Shown here piece by piece: positions 1 to 7,196 of a stretch of DNA of 64,000 nucleotides. The position numbers and the translations under genes are program-made. The notes under the pieces are model-generated. The model had not been told where the DNA came from, did not search any database, and worked only from the letters and a program-made list of their open reading frames with translations. Numbering within the stretch: position 1 is the first letter of the stretch; every line of letters starts with the position of its first letter. The stretch comes from Nocardioides rotundus (GTDB taxonomy: Bacteria > Actinomycetota > Actinomycetes > Propionibacteriales > Nocardioidaceae). The stretch lies in assembly GCF_019931675.1 (NCBI RefSeq), contig NZ_CP082922.1, forward strand, positions 1,813,001 to 1,877,000. Reading direction: 5' to 3'.

Positions 1-1
1 G

Positions 2-613
2 AGGTTCACCGCGCACGTCTACGCCAACGACGACGACTTCACGCCGCTGCAGGTGACCAGGCCGTGGGTGATGCCCGCACCCTGGGTAGTGCGGCCAACC
101 GACCTCGAAGTGAGCCGCCTCAAGGCACAACCTGATGACGGCAGCTTCGAACGTCTGGGAGAGCAAGACGCTGAGACCTGGCAGGCCCGTCCACCCCTGG
201 ATCCTCCTGCAGACGTCGATGAGTGGATCATGCTCGCCGAACTCGCTCGCGCACACCGCGCACTCGACGGCCCCTTCCACACCTGCATCGGCGGCCAACT
301 GCTGCTCACCCGCATCTGGCAAGGCGCCCAGACCACCGAACGAGTCGGGACGTTCAACGACACCGGCGAGGAGCTCCTCAAGCTCGTCCAGTGGACCCGC
401 CACCCACTCGCTCAGGAGCAACCCTGCTGGTGCGGCTCCGGCCACCGCTTCGTCGAGTGCGCCCTCCGCGACGAGTGGGGCGAACCCTGCCTGTGCAAGA
501 GCGGCCTGACGTTCCGCGACTGCTGCCGCATTCCCGCGGACGAGACCGTCCCACACGTCCATGACCCGACCGCCGTCCAGCAGCGGCCGCTGCCCGAGAA
601 GGAGCAGGCATGA
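2..613 (+). CDS. SEC-C motif protein (5' partial)
   Basis: The frame is open to the left edge of the window, so the true start is outside; the GTG at 53 is only the first internal candidate. The C-terminal part has two Cys-rich motifs about 20 residues apart, CWCGSGHRFVEC and CLCKSGLTFRDCC. The first fits the SEC-C zinc-binding motif (CxCxSG...C) known from the SecA C-terminus and many stand-alone proteins; the second is a degenerate copy. The middle segment is helical and has no motif I recognise. The stop overlaps the next start (ATGA at 610-613), so the two genes are probably translationally coupled. Function is unknown; zinc-dependent protein or nucleic-acid contact is a family-based guess. 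Confidence 0.75.
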   Translation, partial: RFTAHVYANDDDFTPLQVTRPWVMPAPWVVRPTDLEVSRLKAQPDDGSFERLGEQDAETWQARPPLDPPADVDEWIMLAELARAHRALDGPFHTCIGGQLLLTRIWQGAQTTERVGTFNDTGEELLKLVQWTRHPLAQEQPCWCGSGHRFVECALRDEWGEPCLCKSGLTFRDCCRIPADETVPHVHDPTAVQQRPLPEKEQA

Positions 614-1194
614 CCGAGACGACCGACCAGGCCCTCACCGATGACGCCGACTGGAGCATCGACGACCTCCTCGACGAGTTCCGCCCCGCTGAGACTGTCG
701 CCCGGTTCGTCCTGCGCCACGACCTTGCCGCCGCCAGGGGCGACATCGCCGCGGAGCTGGGCACCCTCCTCACACCATTCGGAACCCCCCGACCTGGCCG
801 CGAGGACGATGTGCGCCGGCTGGCTGCCCGCCTCGTCGACGTCGACCAGCAACTCGAGCAGAGCCGACGAGCCATCCGGTTCCGGGGCCTGAACGCCGCC
901 GACCTGGAACAGTTCGAACGCAAGCACCACCCGGACCACCAGCCCGACGCGGAGGGCCGCACCTTCCTGCTCCAGCTCGCCGCCGAGACCGCGATCGCGC
1001 CTCCCCTGACCGTGGCGGACCTGCAGAAGCTGCAGAACGCGTTGCCCGCTGCGGCGATCTCGGAGATCTTCGACAAGGCCCGGGCGGCGTCGTACGGCGT
1101 CGACGACGCCACGCGGCTGCCCGCCGCGGTACTGCGGCTGGCCGCGGGATCGGAGCCCGACGAGGAGCAGGAGTCGGCTAACTCGGACGAGTGA
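610..1194 (+). CDS. Acidic hypothetical protein, possibly phage tail-assembly-chaperone-like
   Basis: The 194-residue protein starts at an ATG overlapping the previous stop by 4 bp. The N-terminal 60 residues are acidic and helical, the middle (FRGLNAADLEQFERKHHPD) and following helices are regular, and the tail is very acidic (DEEQESANSDE). The layout (a short ADLEQFERKHHPD-type segment, then FLLQLAAETAIAPPLTVADL) recalls tail-assembly chaperones of actinophages, but this is a weak pattern match. There is no membrane segment or signal peptide. The 3' end overlaps the convergent HIRAN gene by 17 bp. Confidence 0.65.
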   Translation: MTETTDQALTDDADWSIDDLLDEFRPAETVARFVLRHDLAAARGDIAAELGTLLTPFGTPRPGREDDVRRLAARLVDVDQQLEQSRRAIRFRGLNAADLEQFERKHHPDHQPDAEGRTFLLQLAAETAIAPPLTVADLQKLQNALPAAAISEIFDKARAASYGVDDATRLPAAVLRLAAGSEPDEEQESANSDE

Positions 1195-2053
1195 TCTGCT
1201 CCCACAAGTCCGGCGTCGTCACCAGCACATGCGGATTCGTCGACCGCCCGATCCCGGGGCCCGGCCCGTGCATGGTGACCGCCACCAGCTCGGTGCCGCC
1301 GTCAAGGAGCTTCGCTAGACGCTTCGCCTTCCCACGCATCACGTACGCCCACGGCGTGGTGCTGCTCGGCTCGCACAGCTTGATGGCGTTGGGGTCGTGT
1401 GGGTTCGTCGGCTCCCGCACCAGGTCGACGGCGTTCCCCGGACGCAGGTCCGCCGCCGCGAACGCCGGCTGATGGTGTTCCTGGCCGCCACGTGCAGTGA
1501 CGATGTGGATCCCTGTCCGCCAGATCCCGGTGCTTCGCGGGTTGATGATCTGTCCGGTCCTGGTTGACACGAGCACGAGCCGGTCGGCGTCCGGTAGTTC
1601 GATCAGCCGCAGCGCGACGGAGCCGTCGGCGTCGGGCTCGAAGAGCGCGGGTTCCTCCGCCTTGGGTGCGTAGTCGCGGCGGCCGATCTGGAGACCGGCA
1701 GGCTCGTCGTCCTCATCGAGTTCAGCTGCCCACGCCAGTTCCTCGCGCTCCAGCTCAGCAGCAGCCTCGCGGTCGAGCTTCTCGACGAGGGCTTCGGCCT
1801 CGGCGTCGATCTGGGCGTTGAGCCGAGCCAGCTCGGCCTCGTAGTCGAAAGGCTCCGCGTCAGGGGCCGGCTTGGGTTCCGCTACGGGAGCCGGGTCGTC
1901 GAAGAGGGACGACGTCTGTTGCTGCTCCGGTGCAGGGTCTTCGCCCTGGGGTGTGGTGTCGCCGCTTGGGATCGGTTCCGAACGAAGCACCTGGACCACG
2001 ACGAACCCGAGCACCGCGACGACGACCAGGACCACCGCCACCGTTCCCCACAT
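1178..2053 (-). CDS. Membrane-anchored HIRAN-like domain protein
   Basis: The 291-residue protein begins with one hydrophobic helix (about residues 3-23, VAVVLVVVAVLGFVVVQV). A Pro/Gln/Glu-rich linker and a charged, probably coiled-coil segment (about 70-115) follow. The C-terminal region (about 150-270) contains LVREPTNPHDPNAIKL followed by WAYVMRGKAKRLAKLLDGG, the hallmark pattern of the HIRAN fold, which in HLTF-type proteins binds DNA ends or damaged DNA. A membrane-tethered HIRAN domain is unusual and its role here is unknown. It is the first gene on the minus strand after the HTH-protein operon, in an element of otherwise unknown content. Confidence 0.7.
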   Translation of the reverse strand: MWGTVAVVLVVVAVLGFVVVQVLRSEPIPSGDTTPQGEDPAPEQQQTSSLFDDPAPVAEPKPAPDAEPFDYEAELARLNAQIDAEAEALVEKLDREAAAELEREELAWAAELDEDDEPAGLQIGRRDYAPKAEEPALFEPDADGSVALRLIELPDADRLVLVSTRTGQIINPRSTGIWRTGIHIVTARGGQEHHQPAFAAADLRPGNAVDLVREPTNPHDPNAIKLCEPSSTTPWAYVMRGKAKRLAKLLDGGTELVAVTMHGPGPGIGRSTNPHVLVTTPDLWEQITRPS

Positions 2054-2157
2054 CAGCTGCTCTCCCGTCGTGCCCGATGCGAGTCAGGGTGTCACAGCAA
2101 AGCGCCCCGGGCAGGTGGTCTCGGGAATCCACCGCCCAGGGCGCCGCAACGGCCACG

Positions 2158-2847
2158 CTACGCCGCCCAGGCCTCCTCCCACACCTCCCAACCTGTCAAC
2201 CCGAGCAACCGCACCGCGAGTCGGTCCCCGATCGCCGGCGTCACGTACCCCTGCCGGCGAGCACGCTCGTACGCCTTCTCGTCGGCCGAGTTCCGCTGCC
2301 CACCACACGCAGCGAACCCGCCCCGGCCCTCCACACGCTCCACCAGCGGCCCCGCAGCCAACCGCCGGGCCCTCGGCCGCCCCGAACGCCTTCGACCCGG
2401 GAGAGGGCGATTCCGGGCCGCGTACGCCGCCACCGAGGATCCCTCGACCAGCCACATCCCCGCGGCCTTGAACCCCTCGAGGCGCCCAGCTGCGGCCAGC
2501 CGAGCCACCGTCTCCGGCGTCAACCCCAGCAGCCGGGCGGCGTTGTCGCTCGTCAACAGGTCCCCAGCCGCGATCTGGTCTCGCATCAACGCCGGCAACA
2601 CAGCAGTCCGCGCGTCACGACGCGACCGCGCCGGTACGTAGCCCCGCACCGAGTCCAGCGTCAGGAGCCACGCCATGCCGAGGTTCACCCCGTCGAGCTC
2701 GCCTTTGCGGGCGAGCAGCCGCACCCGCTTCGACGACACCCTCAGCATGGCCGCGGCCTGCCGCACGGTCACCAGTCCGGCAGCCGCGAGCGTTCCCTCG
2801 GCGGTCAGGACGTACGGCACCGGGTCCTCCAGCGTCGCCGCGGTCAC
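2158..2847 (-). CDS. Tandem helix-turn-helix DNA-binding protein
   Basis: The start is taken as the GTG at 2847, which overlaps the upstream stop as GTGA; the same frame stays open further upstream but reads as shadow sequence. The 229-residue product has two successive excisionase/MerR-type HTH modules: VTVRQAAAMLRVSSKRVRLL (about residues 20-60) and LLTSDNAARLLGLTPETVAR (about 85-125). Each ends with the wing pattern typical of HTH_17 domains. The C-terminal third is basic and repeats no known domain. Position at the 3' end of a three-gene overlapping operon in an integrated element suggests a regulator or recombination-directionality factor. Its size exceeds a normal Xis (60-80 residues). 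Confidence 0.75.
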   Translation of the reverse strand: MTAATLEDPVPYVLTAEGTLAAAGLVTVRQAAAMLRVSSKRVRLLARKGELDGVNLGMAWLLTLDSVRGYVPARSRRDARTAVLPALMRDQIAAGDLLTSDNAARLLGLTPETVARLAAAGRLEGFKAAGMWLVEGSSVAAYAARNRPLPGRRRSGRPRARRLAAGPLVERVEGRGGFAACGGQRNSADEKAYERARRQGYVTPAIGDRLAVRLLGLTGWEVWEEAWAA

Positions 2848-3044
2848 GACGCACGCTCCCGCCCACGCGTCGCCGACGCACGAGCCCGCTCGGCCGCGGC
2901 CAGGTAGACCGTCACCGGAACGTGCGCGGCCAGCGCGCCGTGCAGGTGCGCGGAGAACACGGCGTACTCGTCGGCCGACAGCTCCGCCGTCAGGTCGTCG
3001 AAGGCCCGGCTGTTCGCGGCGGCCCGCGCCGCGAACCGAGTCAT
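2844..3044 (-). CDS. Small hypothetical protein (66 aa)
   Basis: This short helical protein (MTRFAARAAANSRAFDDL...) is rich in Ala and Arg. Its start overlaps the upstream stop by 4 bp and its stop overlaps the next start by 4 bp, so it is embedded in a tightly coupled three-gene operon. The tight packing and regular amphipathic composition support a real gene. I recognise no domain. A small DNA- or protein-binding accessory factor of the mobile element is possible but unsupported. Confidence 0.6.
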   Translation of the reverse strand: MTRFAARAAANSRAFDDLTAELSADEYAVFSAHLHGALAAHVPVTVYLAAAERARASATRGRERAS

Positions 3045-3505
3045 GAGCGCCCTCCGATCGGTGTGCCGACCGCCGCCTCGAGGTCGGCGACGCTGTCCCG
3101 TGCCGTGGCCAGCGAGTCAGCGAGCTCGGCTCGGGTGTAGTCGCTGGCCATGGTCGCGCCGGCCACGACGGCCCGAACGAACGGCGCGTCCTGGTCGTCG
3201 AGGTCCAACACGGTCTTCCCGACTTGCAGCACCAGCCTCCACGGCTGCGGCTCGAACACCTCGACGCCCGCGCGGTCGGTCGCCTCGATCCGCACCTCCC
3301 ACAGAAGCGGCGACTCAGCGTCACCCGGCGTCTGCGCGACGCTGGCGATCACGCGACGGTGCCGCATCGCCCCGTCGTCGTCGATCCGGTGGTGCACTCG
3401 CCCGTAGCCCTCGCAGGGCTCGCGGTCGCAGGCGAGGAAGTAGCGGCCCTCGGTTGAGTCCGGGTGCTCAGGCGTGCCGGGCTGGTTGTTCGTACGCTCG
3501 TTCAT
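3041..3505 (-). CDS. Hypothetical protein, first gene of element operon
   Basis: ATG 3505 is chosen over an upstream in-frame start because a strong Shine-Dalgarno (GGAAGGAACC) sits 6-8 nt before it. The 154-residue product begins MNERTNNQPGTPEHPD and has a central beta-rich region (LLWEVRIEATDRAGVEVF, WRLVLQVGKTVLDLDD). A Cys pair occurs near residue 25 (ACDREPCEGYG), and the C-terminus is helical. No family is recognised. It leads the operon whose third gene is the tandem-HTH protein, so the three products probably act together. Confidence 0.65.
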   Translation of the reverse strand: MNERTNNQPGTPEHPDSTEGRYFLACDREPCEGYGRVHHRIDDDGAMRHRRVIASVAQTPGDAESPLLWEVRIEATDRAGVEVFEPQPWRLVLQVGKTVLDLDDQDAPFVRAVVAGATMASDYTRAELADSLATARDSVADLEAAVGTPIGGRS

Positions 3506-3608
3506 GATCTGGTTCCTTCCAATCCAAGGTTTCAGGTCAGGCCCCGTCCGGTGTGTCCGCACCTGGCGGGGCCGCTTCGTTCATGCTCGCCGTCACCACC
3601 GACGGTCT

Positions 3609-3875
3609 TCAGTCGGCATCACCCCGCTTCCTGCGCCTGGCCTTGGCGGAGGCGAGGGCGAGGCGCTGGAAGTAGGCCCGCCGGGCTGCGTCGACCCGCT
3701 TCGCGAGCTCGTCGGGCGCCAGCACCCCGTCGGGGTCGACCTCCCGGGCGAACCGCGCATCCAGGCCGGCCCGGGCGGGGGCGGTGGCCGCGGAGCGGTC
3801 GGGCTCCTTCGCCCACCGGCTGTTCGCCGCGATCTGCGCCCGCAGACGGCGCTCCGACGGCGTCGACCCGCTCAC
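3609..3875 (-). CDS. Conserved small actinobacterial hypothetical protein
   Basis: The start is taken at GTG 3875 (VSGSTPSERRL); upstream codons of the open frame run through att-site sequence and are not protein-like. The 88-residue product has the pattern SERRLRAQIAANSRWAK, then VDPDGVLAPDELAKRVDAARRAYFQRLAL and a basic tail. From memory, this matches a small protein family common in actinobacterial phages and integrative elements; no function is known. It is the last gene before the att site, about 225 bp from it. Confidence 0.7.
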   Translation of the reverse strand: MSGSTPSERRLRAQIAANSRWAKEPDRSAATAPARAGLDARFAREVDPDGVLAPDELAKRVDAARRAYFQRLALASAKARRRKRGDAD

Positions 3876-3960
3876 GGCAACCGCCGCAGGCAGGAGAGCA
3901 AGGTGGCCGCCTCGGCGACGCTGAGTAGTTGTGGTGGCTGCTTCGGCATGGGGTTCCTCT

Positions 3961-3981
3961 CGTGATACCTCGCGTGATACC
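3961..3981. repeat. Two direct repeats of CGTGATACC near the att site
   Basis: CGTGATACC occurs at 3961-3969 and again at 3973-3981, 12 bp apart and about 120 bp inside the tRNA-derived att core. Tyrosine integrases of tRNA-targeting elements use short direct repeats beside the core as arm-type binding sites. The placement fits such a role, but this is inference. The remaining 3876-4099 interval holds no convincing gene. Confidence 0.4.
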
Positions 3982-4099
3982 GCCGCTCGTGTTCCGGGTG
4001 CCTCAGGATGCTGTTTCGCCCTACTGAGCCCGGCGGGAAATCGCGGAATCACGCCTGACAGGCACCGCGATGTACCCAGATGGGCCTCCGGTGACGGAA

Positions 4100-4123
4100 G
4101 TTCAAGTCCCCCCTCGGACACCA
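4100..4123 (+). other. Attachment site: 3' end of a tRNA-Leu gene (T-loop to CCA)
   Basis: The sequence starts GTTCAAGTCC at 4100 and ends CTCGGACACCA at 4123. It has the invariant TTCAA T-loop, the 3' T-stem strand, a full acceptor strand and an encoded CCA. From memory this matches the 3' end of actinobacterial tRNA-Leu. The upstream strand (GTGACGGAA) does not pair with the T-stem and no anticodon arm precedes, so this is not a tRNA gene. It is a duplicated 3' end, the usual att left by a tyrosine integrase. The complete tRNA-Leu should be found at the other end of the element. Confidence 0.75.
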
Positions 4124-4135
4124 TCGCAAGGCATC

Positions 4136-4170
4136 GGACCCCGGATCGCATGAGCGGCCCGGGGTCCTTG
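4136..4170 (+). terminator. Intrinsic terminator, probably native to the tRNA-Leu locus
   Basis: A perfect 9-bp stem pairs GGACCCCGG (4136-4144) with CCGGGGTCC (4159-4167) and is followed by TTG. It lies 13 bp after the tRNA CCA, the normal place for a tRNA terminator, supporting the view that core chromosome resumes here. Confidence 0.6.
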
Positions 4171-4204
4171 CATGTTCGGGGCCGGCCACCCGCTACCCTC
4201 CTTG

Positions 4205-4221
4205 TTGCAAATCGTTCGCAA
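4205..4221 (+). promoter_or_regulatory. Fur/Zur-like palindromic operator candidate
   Basis: TTGCAAATCGTTCGCAA is an imperfect 17-bp dyad with 6 of 8 symmetric positions matching around a central C. It lies 16 bp before the GTG of the permease gene. Its AATCGTT centre resembles actinobacterial Zur boxes, and the downstream operon encodes a metallophore-type importer. Assignment to Zur, Fur or another regulator is inference. Confidence 0.45.
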
Positions 4222-4237
4222 TAAGTGAGGAGGCGGC

Positions 4238-5362
4238 GTGACCCCGAGCGTCGGTACGGCGACCCGGCAGCCCGACGCTCCGACGGACCGCTCCTCCTCC
4301 CCGGGGTCGGATCCGCTCGGTCTGCGGGCCGGACGGCGGAGAGCGGCCGCGTGGCTGGTCGGACTCACGCTCGGGCTGGTCCTCACCATCATCGCCGGCG
4401 TGGGTCTCGGCGCCTCCTCGCTCCCGGTGGGGACGGTCGCGCGGATCCTGGCGAGCCACCTCGGGATCGACCTCGGCGGGGCCTGGAGCGCCCCGGCCGA
4501 CGCGATCGTCTGGCAGGTGCGGCTGCCGCGCGTGCTGCTCAGCGTGCTCGTCGGTGCCGGGCTGGCCGTCTGCGGTGTCGCGCTGCAGGCGATGGTCCGC
4601 AACGTGCTCGCCGACCCCTACCTCCTCGGGGTCAACTCCGGCGCCTCCAGCGGCGCCGCGGCCGCCATCCTCTTCGGCTTCGGCGCCGGATTCGGGGAGT
4701 ACGCCCTGCAGAGCACGGCCTTCCTCGGCGCCCTGGCCGCCTCCCTCCTGGTCTTCCTCGTCGCCCGCAGCGCCGGCCGGGTCACCTCGATCCGGCTGCT
4801 CCTGGCCGGTGTCGCGGTGGGCTATGCGCTCTACGCGCTCACCAGCTTCCTCATCTTCGCCTCCGGCTCCGCCGAGGGCGCCCGGTCGGTGATGTTCTGG
4901 CTGCTCGGCTCGCTGGCGCTGGCCCAGTGGAGCGCGCCGCTGCTCATCGTCGCGGTGGTCGTCGGAGGCTCGGTCGCCCTGCTCACCGTGTGGGGCCGCC
5001 GTCTCGACGCCCTCGCGATCGGTGACGAGACCGCCCACACCATCGGCGTACGCCCCGACCGGGTGCGGCTGCAGCTGCTGCTCGTCGTGGCGCTGTGCAT
5101 CGGCGTGGTCGTCTCCGCCTCCGGCAGCATCGGCTTCGTCGGCCTCGTGGTCCCCCACCTCGCGCGCCGCGCGGTGGGCGGCCGGCACGTGCGGGTGGTC
5201 GCCGTCGCCGCGCTCATGGGCGCGATCCTGCTCGTCTGGGCCGACGTCCTCGCCCGCACGCTCTTCGCCCCGCAGGAGATCCCGATCGGGATCATCACCT
5301 CCCTCGTCGGAGCGCCCTTCCTGCTCGTGCTCATCCGTCGGCTGCACGCCGCTGGCGGCTGA
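4238..5362 (+). CDS. FecCD/BtuC-family ABC importer permease
   Basis: The 374-residue inner-membrane permease of a type II ABC importer has a polar N-terminal 35 residues and then about ten hydrophobic helices. Family signatures are visible: RLPRVLLSVLVGAGLAVCGV, NVLADPYLLGVNSGAS, and SIGFVGLVVPHLARR near the C-terminus. GTG 4238 follows a GAGGAGG Shine-Dalgarno. It heads the operon with a lipoprotein, an ATPase and a methyltransferase. Such systems take up iron or zinc chelates, haem or cobalamin. The Fur/Zur-like dyad just upstream points to a metal chelate, but the substrate cannot be told from sequence. Confidence 0.9.
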   Translation: MTPSVGTATRQPDAPTDRSSSPGSDPLGLRAGRRRAAAWLVGLTLGLVLTIIAGVGLGASSLPVGTVARILASHLGIDLGGAWSAPADAIVWQVRLPRVLLSVLVGAGLAVCGVALQAMVRNVLADPYLLGVNSGASSGAAAAILFGFGAGFGEYALQSTAFLGALAASLLVFLVARSAGRVTSIRLLLAGVAVGYALYALTSFLIFASGSAEGARSVMFWLLGSLALAQWSAPLLIVAVVVGGSVALLTVWGRRLDALAIGDETAHTIGVRPDRVRLQLLLVVALCIGVVVSASGSIGFVGLVVPHLARRAVGGRHVRVVAVAALMGAILLVWADVLARTLFAPQEIPIGIITSLVGAPFLLVLIRRLHAAGG

Positions 5363-5394
5363 GTCCCGTCCTGCCCCATCCCGAGAGGAGCCTC

Positions 5395-6402
5395 GTGCCC
5401 GTCCCCCACTTCCGCTTCCGCATCGCCGCCACCGTCTCCGCCCTCGCCGTCGGGCTCAGTGCCTGCGGCAGCGCCGGCGACGACCGGGCCGAACCCGCCT
5501 CCTCCCCCGCCGCCGGCAGCTATCCGGTGACGGTGCAGAACTGCGGCGCCGAGGTGACCTTCGACCGGGCGCCCGAGCGTGCGGTGCTGCTCAAGAGCGC
5601 CTCAGTGCCGTTCCTCGCCGAGATCGGCGTGCTGGACCGGGTCGTCGCGCGTGCGGGGCAGTACCCCGAGGAGTACTACGACCAGGAGACCCGCGCCGCG
5701 CTCGACCGCATCCCCCTGCTGACCGACGAGCTGGACAGCAGCGGGCACCTGCAGATCTCCAAGGAGTCGGTGATCGGGCAGGAGGCTGACCTGGTGCTCG
5801 GCGAGATCGACAACCTCTCCCGCTCGAGCCTGGACGCCGTCGGCATCCCGCTGCTGGAGGAGCCCGCGCTCTGCGATCGGGGCGCGGGCGAGCCCGGCTT
5901 CGACGCCGTCTACGACCAGCTGGAGCTCTACGGGAAGGTGTTCGGTCGGGAGAAGCAGGCTCGCCAGGCCGCTGCCGACCTGAAGCAGGAGGTCGCACAG
6001 ATCGAGAAGCGGGTCGGCGGCCCCTCCGGTCGCACGGCCGCGGTCCTCTACCCGACGGTCGGCGGCGGTACGACGTACGCCTACGGCACCGGGAGCATGG
6101 CGGACCCCCAGCTGGAGGCGGCCGGCCTGGAGAACGTCTTCGGCGACGTGGACGAGCGGGTCTTCGAGGTCACCTTCGAGGAGCTGCTCGCCCGCGACCC
6201 CGACGTGCTGGTGCTGCTGCACAGCGAGGGCGAGCCCGGTCCGGTCGAGGACGCGATCACCGAGCTCCCCGGAGCCCAGGACCTCACCGCGGTCCGCAAC
6301 GGCGACGTGATGGCGCAGCTGTTCAACTTCACCGAGCCGCCCAGCCCGCTGGCGGTCGAGGGCCTGCGCCGGATCGTGGACCGCTTCGGGGACCAGTCGT
6401 GA
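5395..6402 (+). CDS. Substrate-binding lipoprotein of FecB/BtuF type
   Basis: GTG 5395 is chosen because GAGAGGAG precedes it and the next 22 residues form a lipoprotein signal peptide with lipobox LSAC (Cys at about residue 22). The 335-residue protein has the two-lobed, long-helix organisation of class III binding proteins. It begins with YPVTVQNCGAEVTFDRAPERAV and includes a GVPLLEEPALCD-like hinge region and ENVFGDV...LLARDPDVLVLL in lobe two. It should sit on the outer face of the membrane and deliver ligand to the permease encoded upstream. Its stop overlaps the ATPase start (GTGA). Confidence 0.9.
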   Translation: MPVPHFRFRIAATVSALAVGLSACGSAGDDRAEPASSPAAGSYPVTVQNCGAEVTFDRAPERAVLLKSASVPFLAEIGVLDRVVARAGQYPEEYYDQETRAALDRIPLLTDELDSSGHLQISKESVIGQEADLVLGEIDNLSRSSLDAVGIPLLEEPALCDRGAGEPGFDAVYDQLELYGKVFGREKQARQAAADLKQEVAQIEKRVGGPSGRTAAVLYPTVGGGTTYAYGTGSMADPQLEAAGLENVFGDVDERVFEVTFEELLARDPDVLVLLHSEGEPGPVEDAITELPGAQDLTAVRNGDVMAQLFNFTEPPSPLAVEGLRRIVDRFGDQS

Positions 6403-7196
6403 TCGAGGCGCGGGACCTGTCCTGGTCCTACGGACGGGCGCAGGTGCTGCAGGCGGTGTCCCTCGCCGCCCCACACGGCCGGGTGCTCGGCCTGATCGGG
6501 CCCAACGGCAGCGGGAAGACCACACTGTTGCGTCTGCTCTACGGCGCCCTGACAAGCCCCACCGGCGAGGTGACCCTCGACGGCGACCCGCTCTCCGCGC
6601 TGCCGCCGCGCGAGACCGCGCGCCGGCTGGCCGTGGTGGTGCAGGAGTCCGGCACGGAGAGCTCGATGACCGTCGCGGAGATGGTGCTGCTGGGGCGTGG
6701 ACCGCACCTGTCGACCTTCCAGCGCAGCGGCGCGCACGACCAGTCGGTGGCCGCACTGGCGTTGGAGCGGGTCGGGGCCGCGCACCTGGCGGCCAGGCCC
6801 TTCGCCGGTCTGTCCGGCGGTGAGCGGCAGCGGGTGCTGATCGCCCGGGCCCTGGCCCAGCGGGCCAGCCACCTGCTCCTCGACGAGCCGACCAACCACC
6901 TCGACATCCGCTTCCAGCACGAGGTGCTGGGCCTGGTCGCCGGGCTCGCGCACGAGCTGGAGACGACCACCGTGGTCGTCCTGCACGACCTCAATCTCGC
7001 CGCGCAGTACTGCGACGACCTGGTGCTACTCGGGGGCGGTGGGATCGCCGCGGCCGGTCCGGCCGACGAGGTCCTCGACCCCGGGATCCTCGAGCCCGTG
7101 TACGGCATCGGGATCGAGCGGGTGGAGGCCGGCGGACGCCTGCACCTGCTCTTCCACCCGCACACCCGCCGCCGATCGGAGGACCGGAGCGCATGA
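6399..7196 (+). CDS. ABC importer ATPase (FecE/BtuD type)
   Basis: The 265-residue cytoplasmic ATPase has Walker A GPNGSGKTT (about residue 35), Q-loop VVVQESG, signature LSGGERQRVLIARAL (about 140), Walker B HLLLDEPTNHLD and switch His VVLHDLN. All catalytic motifs are intact. It overlaps the lipoprotein gene by 4 bp and the methyltransferase gene by 4 bp, so the four genes form one translationally coupled operon. It powers the permease encoded at 4238. Confidence 0.92.
   Translation: MIEARDLSWSYGRAQVLQAVSLAAPHGRVLGLIGPNGSGKTTLLRLLYGALTSPTGEVTLDGDPLSALPPRETARRLAVVVQESGTESSMTVAEMVLLGRGPHLSTFQRSGAHDQSVAALALERVGAAHLAARPFAGLSGGERQRVLIARALAQRASHLLLDEPTNHLDIRFQHEVLGLVAGLAHELETTTVVVLHDLNLAAQYCDDLVLLGGGGIAAAGPADEVLDPGILEPVYGIGIERVEAGGRLHLLFHPHTRRRSEDRSA

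Larger units (their letters stand above)
1..4123. mobile_element. End of an element integrated at the 3' end of a tRNA-Leu gene
   Basis: The stretch up to 4123 carries unknown and phage/plasmid-style small proteins (SEC-C protein, possible tail-assembly-chaperone-like protein, HIRAN membrane protein, tandem HTH protein). It ends at a 24-bp sequence identical in form to the T-loop, acceptor stem and CCA of a bacterial tRNA-Leu. No tRNA body precedes that sequence, which is what an integrase leaves at the distal att site. Immediately beyond it comes a rho-independent hairpin fitting the native tRNA terminator, then core-type transport genes. The other end, the full tRNA and the integrase must lie left of the window. 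Element identity (prophage, AICE or other) is open. Confidence 0.6.

Noticed and set aside
4040-4123. A complete tRNA gene at the att site
   Set aside because: Only the T-loop, 3' T-stem and acceptor strand are present; no matching 5' acceptor, D-arm or anticodon arm precedes them.
4193-5347. Long minus-strand open frame antisense to the FecCD permease
   Set aside because: Its product is an Asp/Glu/Gly/His-rich low-complexity string typical of antisense frames in GC-rich genes. The plus strand encodes a clear permease.
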